64,000 bases of DNA from Labyrinthula sp. Ha. Taxonomy: Eukaryota; Sar; Bigyra; Labyrinthulida; Labyrinthulaceae. This document shows positions 13,501-26,007 of this stretch, piece by piece. The notes beneath the pieces are model-generated. The model was not told the DNA's origin. It worked only from the letters and a program-made list of their open reading frames with translations, and searched no databases. The stretch lies in the NCBI GenBank assembly GCA_015227615.1, contig JAALGZ010000048.1:186001-250000 (forward strand), written 5' to 3'. The translations under genes were made by a program, and so were the position numbers. Each line of letters starts with the position of its first letter. The stretch's first letter is position 1.

Positions 13501-14015
13501 AAACATATAATTTTATATTGTCCTTAGAAATAGCTTCAGTTTAAACAAGTATTTGTGTCAACGTATTGTTGCATATAAGTTTTAACCCCTGTTGCTTAGT
13601 GCTTTCACCAAGAGAAATCGCTGTATAAAATCTTTGCATAGAACTTGGATACATCTTAATCACTTCCTCTTGATATTACACCCTTAATCGATGACTGTGC
13701 ATACTCGATCCCTTATCCTATCTCTTTTTCTCTTGAGACACATGAGCGTAGTACATATGGGACCACCATCATTAGTGCACATAGGACAAATCTTTGTTAA
13801 AGCTGACTTATTATACAAGGAAGTTCTTATGAGCTTATAATCAACTATTATACTTATACGAAATATATGAACACTTATTCTTGTCTAACAAAATATAACT
13901 ACTGTATTTCAAGAATACAATACTAATCTGCTGTTAAGAGAAGTTTAAAAATTCATATATTGCAATTGCCCAAAATTTTGAAGAAACGAAATCAAAATAA
14001 CAAGTAACCAAATTC
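7590..14015. other. Long spacer without a recognisable gene
   Basis: About 6.4 kb of AT-rich sequence, broken by stops in all frames. The longest open stretch is 85 codons on the minus strand (8121-8378). Its product looks helical but matches no family I know, so it is left uncalled. No tandem array, transposon remnant or tRNA-like motif was seen. Confidence 0.55.
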
Positions 14016-14942
14016 ATGGATTCTTCAACTATTCCTGCTTATTCCAAAAACCGCCAGGAAGACGATGAAAAACATGAAGAATCATCTCAACTTCCATTTA
14101 TATCTCATATTTCCTCTCTAAATGCCTCTATTTTTCTTCCAGCAACCCTGTCCAGCCTTTTCAATACACATAGTTCTTCATCTTCATCCACAACTTCTTC
14201 AGACTCTTCCTCCTCACAAGCATCGTGGTGCGAAATTATATCAGATCCTGAACTTGACCCAAATCTTATTATTCTCCGACAAACATCCAAAGCAAAGCAA
14301 CACGAAAACCAAAGTGATGAAGACTGGGAGCTTGTGGAGAATGATTTCCAACTCTTTCCTAAACTCTCCAAAACTCCACTGTCAACTAAAAACCGATCAG
14401 AGTTTTTAGCATTAGGTATCTCAAGTGCAGCAGCAGCTTCACTTTTCTTATTGGCCCCAGTTCCTTCAAGCACACTTCCTTTCTTAACAAACTTTCTTTT
14501 CCTTTATGCTTCAGATTGCTTAAAACTCTCCGCAAAGGGAAAATCAAGAGACTCTTTTTACAATTCAAAGGAATTACAAGCAAGACTTGCAAAAAAAGAT
14601 ATGAAAATAAGTCTAGTATCCTCCTTAGCTAACACAGGAACAAAGTTTGGATTAAGTTTGGTATTACCAAATGGACAAGTTGCTTCTGTAGGAGTGAATT
14701 TAATTTCTGGTGCTGCAAGTGCTGTTAGTACAAAGCTATATAAGAGAAAAAATAGTGAAGCTAGAGTTGAAGTAGATATGAATTCTCTTAAATTAGAGAA
14801 AGGAAAGAAAGGTAAGAGCTCTGGAAAGAAAAAAGAGATCGTAGTCTCTGCAATAAGTGGAGGAGCAAGTGGTGTTGTGTGCAGTGTATTACCAGAGTAC
14901 TTGATGGAAGAAATGAGTGGGTTATTTGAAAACTTAAAATGA
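14016..14942 (+). CDS. Unrecognised protein with hydrophobic segments and two LIR-like motifs (308 aa)
   Basis: I do not recognise the family. The frame is open for 308 codons in a region where chance open stretches are below 90, so it is probably a real gene. The N-terminal half is polar and rich in Ser (long Ser/Thr run at about 52-68). It holds SWCEII at 70-75 and DEDWELV at 101-107. The second has the acidic-W-x-x-V form of an ATG8-interacting (LIR) motif. Hydrophobic stretches follow at about 130-170. Two Gly/Ala/Ser-rich segments (near NLISGAASAV and AISGGASGVV) flank a Lys-rich linker at about 245-272. This suggests a membrane protein with a cytosolic N-terminus, but topology is inferred. 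No introns were needed. Neighbours are several kb away and give no clue. An autophagy-receptor role is only a hypothesis from the motif. Confidence 0.7.
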   Translation: MDSSTIPAYSKNRQEDDEKHEESSQLPFISHISSLNASIFLPATLSSLFNTHSSSSSSTTSSDSSSSQASWCEIISDPELDPNLIILRQTSKAKQHENQSDEDWELVENDFQLFPKLSKTPLSTKNRSEFLALGISSAAAASLFLLAPVPSSTLPFLTNFLFLYASDCLKLSAKGKSRDSFYNSKELQARLAKKDMKISLVSSLANTGTKFGLSLVLPNGQVASVGVNLISGAASAVSTKLYKRKNSEARVEVDMNSLKLEKGKKGKSSGKKKEIVVSAISGGASGVVCSVLPEYLMEEMSGLFENLK

Positions 14943-17900
14943 GGATGGAGAAGTTTTTACTGTATGAAAAAAAGGTTGGACATAATACGGACTCCAGAAA
15001 AGTTTTTAGACACTGTTAGAAAGAATATATTATTTATTTGCTGATAGTGAATATTGAATATGCTGCTTGGTGTATAAGTAACTTCGTTATACTTTGTAAA
15101 TATTTGAACTTATTTTTTATTTTATTTCTGTTTTTGGCGATGATTATAATTTACTGAAGATACTTGCACAAAAAAAAACTAAATTTGAGTTCTGAACCTT
15201 TCTAATAAAAGAAAAGTTAGAGGGCAGGTTGGTGTATAGTATATAAAAGATTTTTTTTACTTGAATGCTTCGGTAATCTCTGCGGTTCATCATTTCCATA
15301 AGCTTTTCGAACTAGGAGCCATAAAAAACATAACCTAGAATTTCGAAAATGTTTTGTTTTTTATTATTAAGATTCAAACAATTAAGAGATTCTATTCTGC
15401 AATCATGGCGCAAAGTAAGAAAATATTGAACCTAAGAGTTACAAAGTTGAGGGTTTCGGTTAGTTTAGTATTAATACCTGTAAGAAAAGTATATCAATTG
15501 CTTAGAAACACGAGCCAGAATCTTGTTCTTTACCTCTTAATATTACTAAAGACGATGTTTACATAAAACCAAGCAGAGGGATCTTACAATTGCTTAAGAA
15601 AACAGAAAATATCTTAAGGTCAATATTCGAGCATGAGCATAGTTTGAAACAGTATCAAATCCTTTTCAAAATAATATCTGCTTGCCTCTCGTTAATCAAA
15701 ATACTCAAGAGCAACTTCAGTATTTTTCTGCGTTTCATTTCATGAGTATGAATCTCATCCGAGTAATATTTAGTTCGTAAAACAGTCTTCAAAGCTTTCT
15801 AGGTATTAGTTTCTTTCAAATTTATATGAAATCGGCTTTCTAAGCAGTTTGTGTGCTCAAGGAAAACGTTTCTAACACAGTTCATTTCAATTGTGCTCCA
15901 AAATCAGTACGGTAAGAATTTTTCTTTCATGAAAGTTTGGTTAACTATTCTACAAAATACATTCATTTTGATTAAGGGGAAAACAATAGATATAGAACTC
16001 TATATAAGTAATTGGGTTCTTAGTTAGAAGCTTGTGCTACCTTTCGTGAATAAGCCTTTCATGACTTTGGAAAGACTAGATTTTGTAATTAAGCTTCATT
16101 TTGTTCAATCCTAAGATTTTTTCGAGAAAAAAACTGTGCAAATAATTATATACAAAAAGTAAAAAAGCAACCCCATTTCATGTAATCTAAAGTTCTGTTG
16201 ATATGTAGTTTTGTTCTTGAGTACTATGGTCGCTTGGTTTTATTATGGTTAATATTTAGGACATGAATTAAATACTAGATTCATTAAATATCCAAAACGT
16301 TCATTTTCCTTCTGTTGTAGAAGATACTCCTGTCATATTACGTTTTCGTTTATTCTGCGATTCTTGTTTGTTTCTTGTGGTAATGCCATACTGACTAATT
16401 AGTATTATCTATTATGAGTTGAGAAAGACGGTTAAAGAAATAACATGAAGTCAAAAACAACTAAATTTGCGAGATTTAGCTTTGCAGATTTAATTTGAAC
16501 TATATATTTAAGATTTTAATTTCCAGACCAGATATTAGTTATTTCGAAATCAAGTCCGATCCTCTCGAATAGTAGAGGAGTCAGAACCAAAGATACATCT
16601 TCCGGTTCCATAAAAGGAATCAATTAGATTTAGCGTTACAAAAAAATTTATCTGCTTCTATAGAAAACTCATTTGTAAAATTCTTAGACATTAAACCTTT
16701 TCATCTTGGCAAATTTATTTGTATTCAATAATCTGCATGTTTGAGCTGATATCCCTGACTGCATAAGCTGTATTTACAGATGGCTAAGTTTCAATATCTC
16801 TGTAAATTTTATAAAAAGCCGACACAATTGATTTGATTTTGAATCATGCATACTTTAAAAACCAAAATTCAAAAAATAAAAGACAAAGATGCTTAACTTG
16901 TGTCGATTTTAAGGAAACCATTCACATGGGTTGCTCTAGAAGCCTTATGCTATTAATAGATATGTATGGAGTGGTAAGTTTTGATTTGTTACAAAACTAA
17001 GACTCTATTTCTCTAGTTTCAACCAAATTTGTATAGCTATTTTATGGCGATGGGAAATTTTCTTGTACGCAACATTTTCTAAGTTGCAGAAAATGTTGTA
17101 GAAGGTGCTTCAAATTGAAGCAGGGGTAAAATGCCCACTTCTTGATAAGAACAAAACCGACATTGTATTCATCATCCTTAACTATCAAGTTATGATATCC
17201 TTGTCATTAGATAACTGCGCAGGTGAGAAAACACACGAGACAATATTACAGATATAACAACCATGATTACTGTCCAAATCTGCTAAGGTTCAAATTAATA
17301 TACAAGATTTGATTTATTTTTAAGAGACAATGTAGACATTTTAAGCAGTCTACTTATCTTCAAATCGACAATATATGTACATTTTAATTAATTGTCTCTA
17401 GAGAGAATTATTTTGATGGTGTTCCATTCCTAGAAGCTCTGGGCATGATTTTGGGGTTCATATGAATATATGATGAAATCACGATTCAACAAGGTATTAT
17501 TTGCATAATAGTAGATTCTTTATAGATCAGAAGCTTTGGTTCATCAGATTTGCTATCTTAGAATTGAATGATGTTTCTTCTCCAGAAAAAAAATTTGTGA
17601 TTTACTCCTGACAGTGATTAAAACTTCTTTCGAGCTTATAGTTCAGCTTTATGTCCATGGGTTTGATAACAAGTCTTGGTAATTTGCAATGAAAAAAATT
17701 AGTTTTGAAGATTCTTATAGGCGGGGCTTAAATTCATTAACCTTTTTCTCTTCCAAATTTGTATATCGACCTCAGAAATTCGATTTTAGGCACTGTCTTT
17801 TCTAATTTTTCCTCTATTCTTCTCAACATCCAAAATGATCAAGTTCAAGACAAGGTTTGTATAATTCTAAGCTGTTTATTATAGAAACTTCAACTCAAAG

Positions 17901-20900
17901 ACTTCCTTTGACAGTTACGTACTATTATATCACAGTATGACATTACTGTAAACACCGCCTAACAATTAACCTATCAATCAAACACACAAATTTACAAATT
18001 ATTCATTGACTCGTATCTCAAGAACTACTGCGAGTTAGAAGATATTATTTACATCAATTTAAATCTCTAAACTTGAACCTTAAACTTCTACATTTTTCTC
18101 ATTACTTATCTAAATCTCTACTTAGTTTACACCTTTTTTTTCTCACTCTTCAAGACACAGTGTATCTTTTCAGAGCAGAAAATTCCTTATTGGTTCATAG
18201 GACTTGATTATTCCGAGGAACTATGCTCTTGATAGATTGGTATTAGCTATGTTTCTTAAGTCTACCGATATTGTTTCTAGATTTGAACTATAGTTTTTCA
18301 TGTTTTTATTTATTTTTGGCTTAGACACTTTTAATTTGATTGCTCGATATATACTAGGATAACTGCGCTACGTCAGAGCTATTTCAAATCCAGCAACAAA
18401 TTTTATTTGAGAACTTGGTTGTTCACATCTCGAATCAGATAGTGAAAGTAGGATGATACCCGACCATGAGAGTGGGGATCTATAGATAGTGAGGTAGAAT
18501 GTAAGCAAACACATTGAAAAGAAGTATGAAGTTATAGACAGCATTCTTAGATTCCCATAAAATTTGCACCATCAATGAATAAGAAGTGCAGAATTTATTA
18601 CATTTGGACATCGAAATCAACGGTGGGGTTATTTAACTTCTCATTACCTATTATTTTGGTACAACGCAACCCAACTGAATGATTGAACACTTTTTTCTCA
18701 ATGGTTCAGAATAAGAAAGCTCGTGATTAAGCAGTTTTGGCCCTTCAATTCAACTTCATTAATAGATTCGGAGTCTTAGGATCTTCAAAACCCAGCAATT
18801 ATACTTAAATTATTCAATAAATCTTTCATTATGTGTCTTCAAGAGATCCTCGAGAAATCTAAATAATTATTTAAAAATACTCAAAAAAATGCTAATTAAA
18901 ATCATCGGAAAGTTTCCTTTAACCTGTATGTAATTTTCAATACTACACTAAGCTTGGGAACTGTTTTCCTGGAAATCTTATATAATTTCACAGATTCACA
19001 CTTAACCTAATAGTAATATTTCCCCAATTACAACAAAATTTGTGCGATAATACAAAAGTATTCTTGATTCGGACCCATTCTGTGACCTTACGTTAAGCTT
19101 TTAGATACTTGCTAGCGCCAAATATTATTAATAGAAATTTCATTGATTTCAATGGCAAATTTGTAGCTAGATCCATCATATAGTTACATACTGAGGAAAG
19201 ACATACTAGATATACCAACATTTGATGAAGTTAGAATATTTCACAGAATAAATATTAGTATCCTAAACCGGCTCCGGGAAAAACAATGATACAAACAGTA
19301 TAAAAAATTGTCACAGATCTGCGAGTATGTTATTATCAGTTACTGTAATATTCAAATATCCTCAAGCTCCTTCCAACGAGTTTACTTAAACTTATGCTCA
19401 TGATACTTTTTAGTGTTATGTAACCTTCTCCCAAATCTAATGGTTGAGACGATTTACCTTTTCCTAGGTAGAAAAGTATGACATTATGTATATATATCCT
19501 ACCTCGTGGTTCCTGTCTCAGCTTTGACATGCTTTAAATAAGGAGGCAATCTTTGCATCAATATAGCTCAATAGATTTCACATTTAACTGACTTAAATGC
19601 TTGAAAATGTTGTGATTAAGTACATATCGCTTGAAAATTATAATTTAACTGCCGACAGAGAGGGGAGCCCCCAATTACACACTCACAATGTTATACCTAA
19701 ACCCTTGTACAGATATGTTTTCAAAGATAGTATCTACTATTGGGAAAACCGTCTCAGTTTTTCTTCAAAATGATTTTAGGTTAGCTACCAATGACGAACA
19801 CTTGAGGGAAAAGAATATAGCAGAGACCAAGGTATTTTATTAGACTCACCGAAAACGTGTTACAATCAAGAGGTCGAGCTCTTTGGTAAGTTCTATTTTA
19901 CGCCTATTAAATTTGTTAACAGTGTCTTTAAAAGATATATATGTAGACTTATTACATATAACAGAAAACACTTGTCTTGAACCTATTTTGCCTTCTGTTT
20001 AATACTGAGATTGGTTGTTCAGCAATATGATGCATCATTTGAATTTTTTTCTCATAGCCTTATTGTTTATGTTCCAACTAAGTATCGATCAAAGGAGCTG
20101 CCACAAGAAGTTATAGAAATCTACCTTCGTCAATAATTTAAAATATAATTGTCTCTGTCATTGTTGCTATTAAACCAAAAAACCATCCACATTTCCAAGC
20201 TAAGTACCCAAAATTTTAGTTTGTATATTAACGTGAAAAATAATCAGAAGACTTTCATTGAATGGTAAATGTTGAAGCAATTTGTAGCGATTTCAATGAT
20301 AACCGAGGTATCATTATCTTTCTTGTAATATTATAATTTATTAAAGAAACCAAATAAAATTATTCTTAAGAAACTTTCAATGAACGGAGTTAACAATTTA
20401 AATATATCTTCTGGCTTTGAGAAATATGTATCCTTAAATTACCAATCTAATTTCTTAATGCATTGGACACTGAATACTTTCGACGGTACCTTGGAAATCA
20501 CATACTTGGGTTATTTCAAAATCCCTAAGATGTTTCTAAGAGGTTCCCAGACTCGTTATCACAGTAAAATTTATTTTGATAAAGTTATCATGTACATAGA
20601 TCGTGCTCCGCATGGGACTTTTGGCTAATACGTAATTTCATTAGATAATTGCCTACTAATTATAGGAAGGGTCTACTTGTTAGTAATTCTTGTTATAGCG
20701 TAGAAAATTGTGCCAAGGAAAGAACTTAGCCTGTATGATGCTACTGTAGTCTTGTTTGTTCTGCTTGTAGATGCAACTAGTTGTTCTAATATACATTTAT
20801 ATTGCTGTCATTAGACTTGAATACCAGAATTTGAGAATTGACTGAGTTACGGTTTGATAATTTTCCTCGATATTTGGTTGAATTATCAAAATCTAATGTT

Positions 20901-23345
20901 GCTACAATCAGCCTCTCATATTCATTCATGTGTCAGTTTATCCAGGTTCATGACAACTTTATATACAAACAGCACGTCTACACTACTATTTCTTCTCGGA
21001 TTGGAGCATTGAATGTATCTAAAGGAATACAATACCTGTCTTTGTACCAAGTTTAATATAGTTACGAGTAATATTGGTTATTGTGCTATCGCAACAGCCA
21101 GTATTAGTGCTTCTCAACTCAAATTTAGTGAAGACTATGTATTGTTCTGTTACTCTGTTTCAGTGATGATATTGTCATATATATCATTTGATGTCTTCGT
21201 TCAAACCTGTCCTATTTTCATGGCTGTTTTTTTAGGTTTCATATCAACCCGATGTTTTAGTAGTATTTAGAGGCTACCTATATTATATTTCGACTTCATA
21301 GTCTCTTAACCTAAGCTCTTGTATTTCTTGATTATAAAACTGAGAATTAAACCGTGTCAGTATTCCAGGATATCTAAATAGCAATAGAGTATCAAATACA
21401 CCACATAGTTCTCTGATTCTGTATCATGTCCTACAAATATGTTTCTTTAACCCTAACTATTTTCGGCAAAAATCCATTATTCTAGATATTATCAGAAGAA
21501 AATACCAGCCCATGAGGTTTGTTTTTCATTGTCTTCCAATAGCACAAACAGGACGTATAGTTTGAGATTTTTCTGGTTGTAGCAGGTTTACGGCGAACAT
21601 TCAATATAAAATGATACAGATGTCGCAGTTACTTGAATACAATATAATAAATATCACCAACAAAAAACAAATTACTTAAACTATATGAACTTAGGGTTGT
21701 TGATATAGTCCTAAAACTCCCAAAAAAGTACTTCGTGGATCTTCACCAACATAATGGCACGTTGTTAGGTAGCTCAAAGCTTATAATTAGCGTAACTATT
21801 AACCTTATTTTGAACCATCAATAATATGGCTATGTTAGTTTGTTGTCCCATGCAATAGGTTTAACTACATGCATTCTCTAACTTTCCTCAGCTGAAATAA
21901 ACGTTGTTTCTATCACAGTATTATTTAAAAGTTTATCCTATCTTCAATGATATTTATTTGCAGCGTATTGTTGAGTCTCTGCCACCGCTATGCACTCTGA
22001 TTTTCAAGTGTAGTCTCTTCTGTTGCTAAAAATTTCGAGTCTTATTAGACGGCCTTCATTTGGCAAAATAGTTTGATTATCTAACTATTATCACCCATAC
22101 CAATATCAAAACAAAGGGATTAGTACTTTTTAAGGAGTTTTCACTTTAAGTAATTAAGCAAAATAAGGTTTATTTATTAACCAGTTTTCTTGTGGTTATA
22201 CCTTATTGGAATTGGATACCGAAACATCTAATTATGACTTCTAACACCGTATAGCTTTCTCTTGTAAAGCTATTTAAGACCCTCTGTGATAGTTATGTTA
22301 GCCATTATATTCTTTTGCAAATGTGTTTGATGATAAAGCAGCTGAATTCAAGCATTTGCTAACTTTCTGGTAGGCTACTGTTGAAGAGCTATGGCTTTGA
22401 TATATACTTAGTACTATACCTTGTTTGGAAGGTTCGGTGCCTTTTAACCTCCCTCTTTCTGAGTAAGTATCTATGGCTACTTGGTAAGAAACTCTCTAAT
22501 ATTAGCTTTTAATCAGCAATTCTTGTAATAATTTTACTTCAATGAGGGAAACCCATAGTGAGACTATGATCAGTCAGTATAATACCGCTCCGTTTAAGAA
22601 TGTGTATATTAAACTTGGTAAGGTCAAAAGAAATGAAGAGAGCTTTAAAATGATGTAAATAACGTCTTCTAACTCCCAGTAGTTTTGGAGCTACTGAAGT
22701 CTTGCGATTCGTTATTCCCGGTGTTTATGTATTACTAAGAAAGTATAATGTAAAGTCGCAACAATTCTACAGTAATTTAACATGGTGTTATAGCTATGTA
22801 AAATGTAAAGAGTCAGTAAGGAGAGAATCATACACTCGGCTGCTTAGCATTTGACTCACAGCTGGTTTTCTTTCTTACATTCAGTTCGATTTAGCAATTT
22901 GTTGATACCGGCCCTAAATGTATCATGCTTTGATTTTCGTTTTTCTTGTCAGGTGGGCTATCACATTGAAAAGTTTTACATGTAGTCATATTTTGTTGTT
23001 CAAGGGAAATACAAAACGTATCAACAGTGATATATTTTATATACCAAGTGCACTTAATACTGGTTTCATAATCCTACCTTCAGTACATTAATCCTTGAAT
23101 ACGCAACAAACCTGTTTTCTAAAAAGGAAAAGATCCGAAGATAATAGTCTTCTAGGCAACTAAACCATACACCATTTGTCGTTGCTGATCCTGACATTCA
23201 CCTTTTTGTATAGAGTAAATTTGCCGTTCTCAAGAACCACTTGCAACATCAGAACTCACTCTTGCTGATTTTTCTCTAATTAAAAGTAAAGCATTGCAGG
23301 AAAAAAACTAATTGAACTTAAAAAACAAGATTAAAGCTCACTTAT
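14943..23345. other. Longest gene-free spacer in the window
   Basis: About 8.4 kb, AT-rich, with frequent stops in all six frames. Open stretches of 64-88 codons at 15354, 20380, 20838 and 21013 (plus) and at 19336 (minus) have AT-driven composition and no domain. I read them for mini-introns and found no convincing joins. No repeat family or transposon remnant was recognised. Confidence 0.5.
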
Positions 23346-23396
23346 GTCCACCGGCTGGACCTAGACGCTTGGTGGAATATCCTCTCCAAGCGGTCT
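23346..23396. other. Two adjacent GC-rich hairpins upstream of the kinase gene
   Basis: Hairpin 1 is a perfect 5-bp stem with a 5-nt loop at 23346-23360 (GTCCA / TGGAC). Hairpin 2 at 23363-23396 pairs AGACGCTTGG with CCAAGCGGTCT, about 10 bp with one bulged base and a 13-nt loop. The block is clearly richer in GC than its surroundings and lies 163 bp before the kinase start. It could be a 5' UTR or promoter element, or a small structured RNA. It does not look like a tRNA. Confidence 0.3.
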
Positions 23397-23558
23397 GTTC
23401 ATGCCAGAATTCTTTATTGTGTTACTGATTTCATGCCCAAAATTTTTAGATAAGCAAGATAGAAATGGCTATTTGTGGCAAACCTTCACACCTAGCGGTA
23501 CATAGAAATATTCGTTCCAAAAGAAGGAAAACACATAGAAAAGCAAAAATATAGCAAG

Positions 23559-25434
23559 ATGAATTTAACCAGCCCATTCGGCGCATTCCGAGGTAAGAAG
23601 AAATTCAAATACAACACAGGACGACCACAAGAGTTATTTAATCTTATTGATTGCCTTGGGGAAGGGACGTATGGAACGGTTTGGACAGGAACAAGAATAC
23701 AAGACAATCAAACGTGCGCTGTAAAAATTGTCACCATCGACGACGATCTACCTGAAATAGAACAAGAAATAGCTATTATGCGAGATTCGGATTCACCCTA
23801 CATCGTCAAGTTTTTTGGTATATAAACTCTCATTCCTTTCAGCTCAAATTCAACAAAATTTTCTCCCTGTATATTCTCTTATCTTAATAGGTTGCTATGA
23901 AGGCGGGGATGAAAAAATCTGGATGGCAATGGAACACTGCATAGGTGGAAGTTTGAATGATCTAATGTACGTATGTGATATAACTCTCACAGTTCCACAG
24001 ATTAAGGCAACTACGGCTGCAATGACTCTGGGATTGAAGTATTTGCACAAGAACCTGGTTATTCACAGAGACATAAAAGCAGGAAATGTTTTACTAACAG
24101 CTGAAGGTCATGTGAAATTAGCAGATTTTGGGGTGAGCGCTAAACTAAAGAAGCCAACCGATCGAGCAACTACCGCAATTGGTGCCCCGTTTTGGATGGC
24201 TCCTGAGGTTATTACTGAAGAGCCTTATGATGGAAAAGCAGATTGTTGGTCTCTTGGAATTACTCTGATTGAATTAGCTGAAGGAAGACCTCCAAACTCT
24301 CATTTGAATGCAATGAAGGCATTGTTTATTATTCCTCAGCAACCGGCACCCACGCTTACAGAGCCAAATAAATGGCCAAAAGATATGAGAAATTTTGTGT
24401 CTGTGTGTTTACAGAAGGATCCAAATAAGAGGCCAATGAGTAAGCAGCTTCCAAGACATGTTTTTATTAACTCTGAATGTAAGAAGATTGAAGATTATCA
24501 AGGTAGAAGTACAGTAATGAGAAAACTGGTAGTAGATTCCCTGGGAAAGATTGAGCAATGGAGAAACGTTGCGGAGAAAGAAGATGGAACTCCTGCGCAG
24601 AATGAAAACTATTCTGAACCTGCTAGAACTCATTTAAGCATGGGTTCGGAAGATGAGATGGATCTAAGTGACGTACAGAAGAAAATCAGTGCAAAATCGA
24701 ACGGGGAGCACCGACAGATGGTTCTTTCACCTCAGTCAACACAATTTAACGAGCCTTTAAATTCTCCATTTGCAAGAAAGAGTACTGATTTGGGCGAACC
24801 ATTGCACAGAGCATCAATTGTTTCAGCAGTGAGTCATGTAAATCCTGCTAGAGATCGCAGAATAAGAGAAAGTGTGCGGGTAAGTGCGCGTAATATTGAG
24901 CCACTAAGAGATGTGGTTGAAGCTAGACCAACAAGAGAAAGTGTGTTGAGTGACAATAGAGGATCCGTATCCTTGAAACAGGAGCAGAAGGATCTTTCTA
25001 TGGCAGATGTAGCTAATATTATGAACAGTGATTTGCCTGCTAGTAGTAGTCAAGTGCAAGCTGCTGTTATGACGAAAGAATTTATCATTCTGTTAAAGAG
25101 TATTTATAGAAATGATCCTAATGCTTTTGGAGGCAAACCGATCAAGAACTGGACTGGTGAGGATATTACAGTTGCTGTTGTTAACGCTCTACATAAAGTA
25201 CTAGAGACTCCTGAGGACTCCCGATTTGGAGGAAAGGGCAAACCTAATGGAGCTGTTTCGGGGTTGATGGGATTCGCAAGAAGTTTACCTGAAGAGGAAT
25301 ATGATGATGCGCAGTTTGATCATGATCAAAAGGATCTTGCGAGTTTCATGGCACCCTTGAAGTTTGATCCAAAAAGGGACGGTGCAATGCCACCTCCGCC
25401 GCCGTCGGATGACGAGAGTGAATTGGAGGTTTAA
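23559..25434 (+). CDS. Ste20-group MST/Hippo-like Ser/Thr protein kinase (600 aa, one intron)
   Basis: Exons 23559-23817 and 23891-25434, with a 73-nt GT-AG intron (23818-23890). Joining them restores KFFGCYEGG across the kinase N-lobe with no frame break. The kinase domain spans about residues 28-285: Gly loop GEGTYGTVW (34-42), catalytic Lys56 in CAVKIV, HRDIKAGN with Asp147, DFGVSA at 165-170, an activation loop with Thr180/Thr181 before GAPFWMAPE. Every catalytic residue is present. The T-loop and HRDIKAGN signature place it with MST1/2 (Hippo) and Dictyostelium Krs/Svk kinases, which phosphorylate NDR/LATS-type kinases and cytoskeletal targets. The C-terminal half is mostly polar and disordered-looking. 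A conserved-looking helical segment lies near 430-490 and a PPPPPPSDDE stretch near the end. I see no clear SARAH domain at the extreme C-terminus, where MST1/2 carry it. Subfamily assignment is therefore less certain than kinase identity. Confidence 0.92.
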
Positions 25435-26007
25435 AGTTTTTTGATTTTTAGACAGTTGTATTTTGAAGTAGTTATTATTTGATAGGTTGCGTCTCTCGCA
25501 CAGTGTATGCGACGCCATTGTCTGTTTTAAGACTTAATCTGTTTGCAACTTCCCTGGTTTTTCATGTTAGACATTTAAGAGGGTTAAATTTAGAAATAGG
25601 TTTCGTTTTCGAAACGTAATGCAAATTCTTGCGCTCGATCTGAATCAAGAGAAAATCTTTACTAAGTCAGCGAATAAATTTAGGCTGGTTAAATTCTTGT
25701 GATGTAATATTGAGTTCTCCTTCACTTAATACGAAATTTAAACGTTAATAGTTTATGCGCTTTCATTGAGAGAAACGTTTTACAAGATCACAGGAAGAGG
25801 GTGTGACAACTATAAGGTAATGAACTGGTGTTATAACATACTCATGTTACCTTTAAGTAAGAATCACAATCTAATTTTATAATCTCTTATTTACCCCCAA
25901 TAAAATTGAAAAAAAAGCAGTCATAGCTGACAAGTTCGAGAAATATTGAGAATGCAACAAAGATATTTCATGACAACTTCTTTTATCGAACAATACAACT
26001 ACAACAA
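25435..26007. other. Spacer between the kinase gene and the LRR-Roco gene
   Basis: About 570 bp, AT-rich, between two genes on the same strand. It must hold the kinase terminator and the Roco promoter, but I see no specific motif. The Roco frame is open upstream of its first ATG back to 25927, just after a TAG. No upstream in-frame ATG exists in that stretch, which supports the start at 26008. Confidence 0.5.

Noticed and set aside
20380-21270. Three overlapping or adjacent plus-strand open stretches of 72-85 codons
   Set aside because: AT-driven composition, no domain, and no mini-introns that join them in frame.
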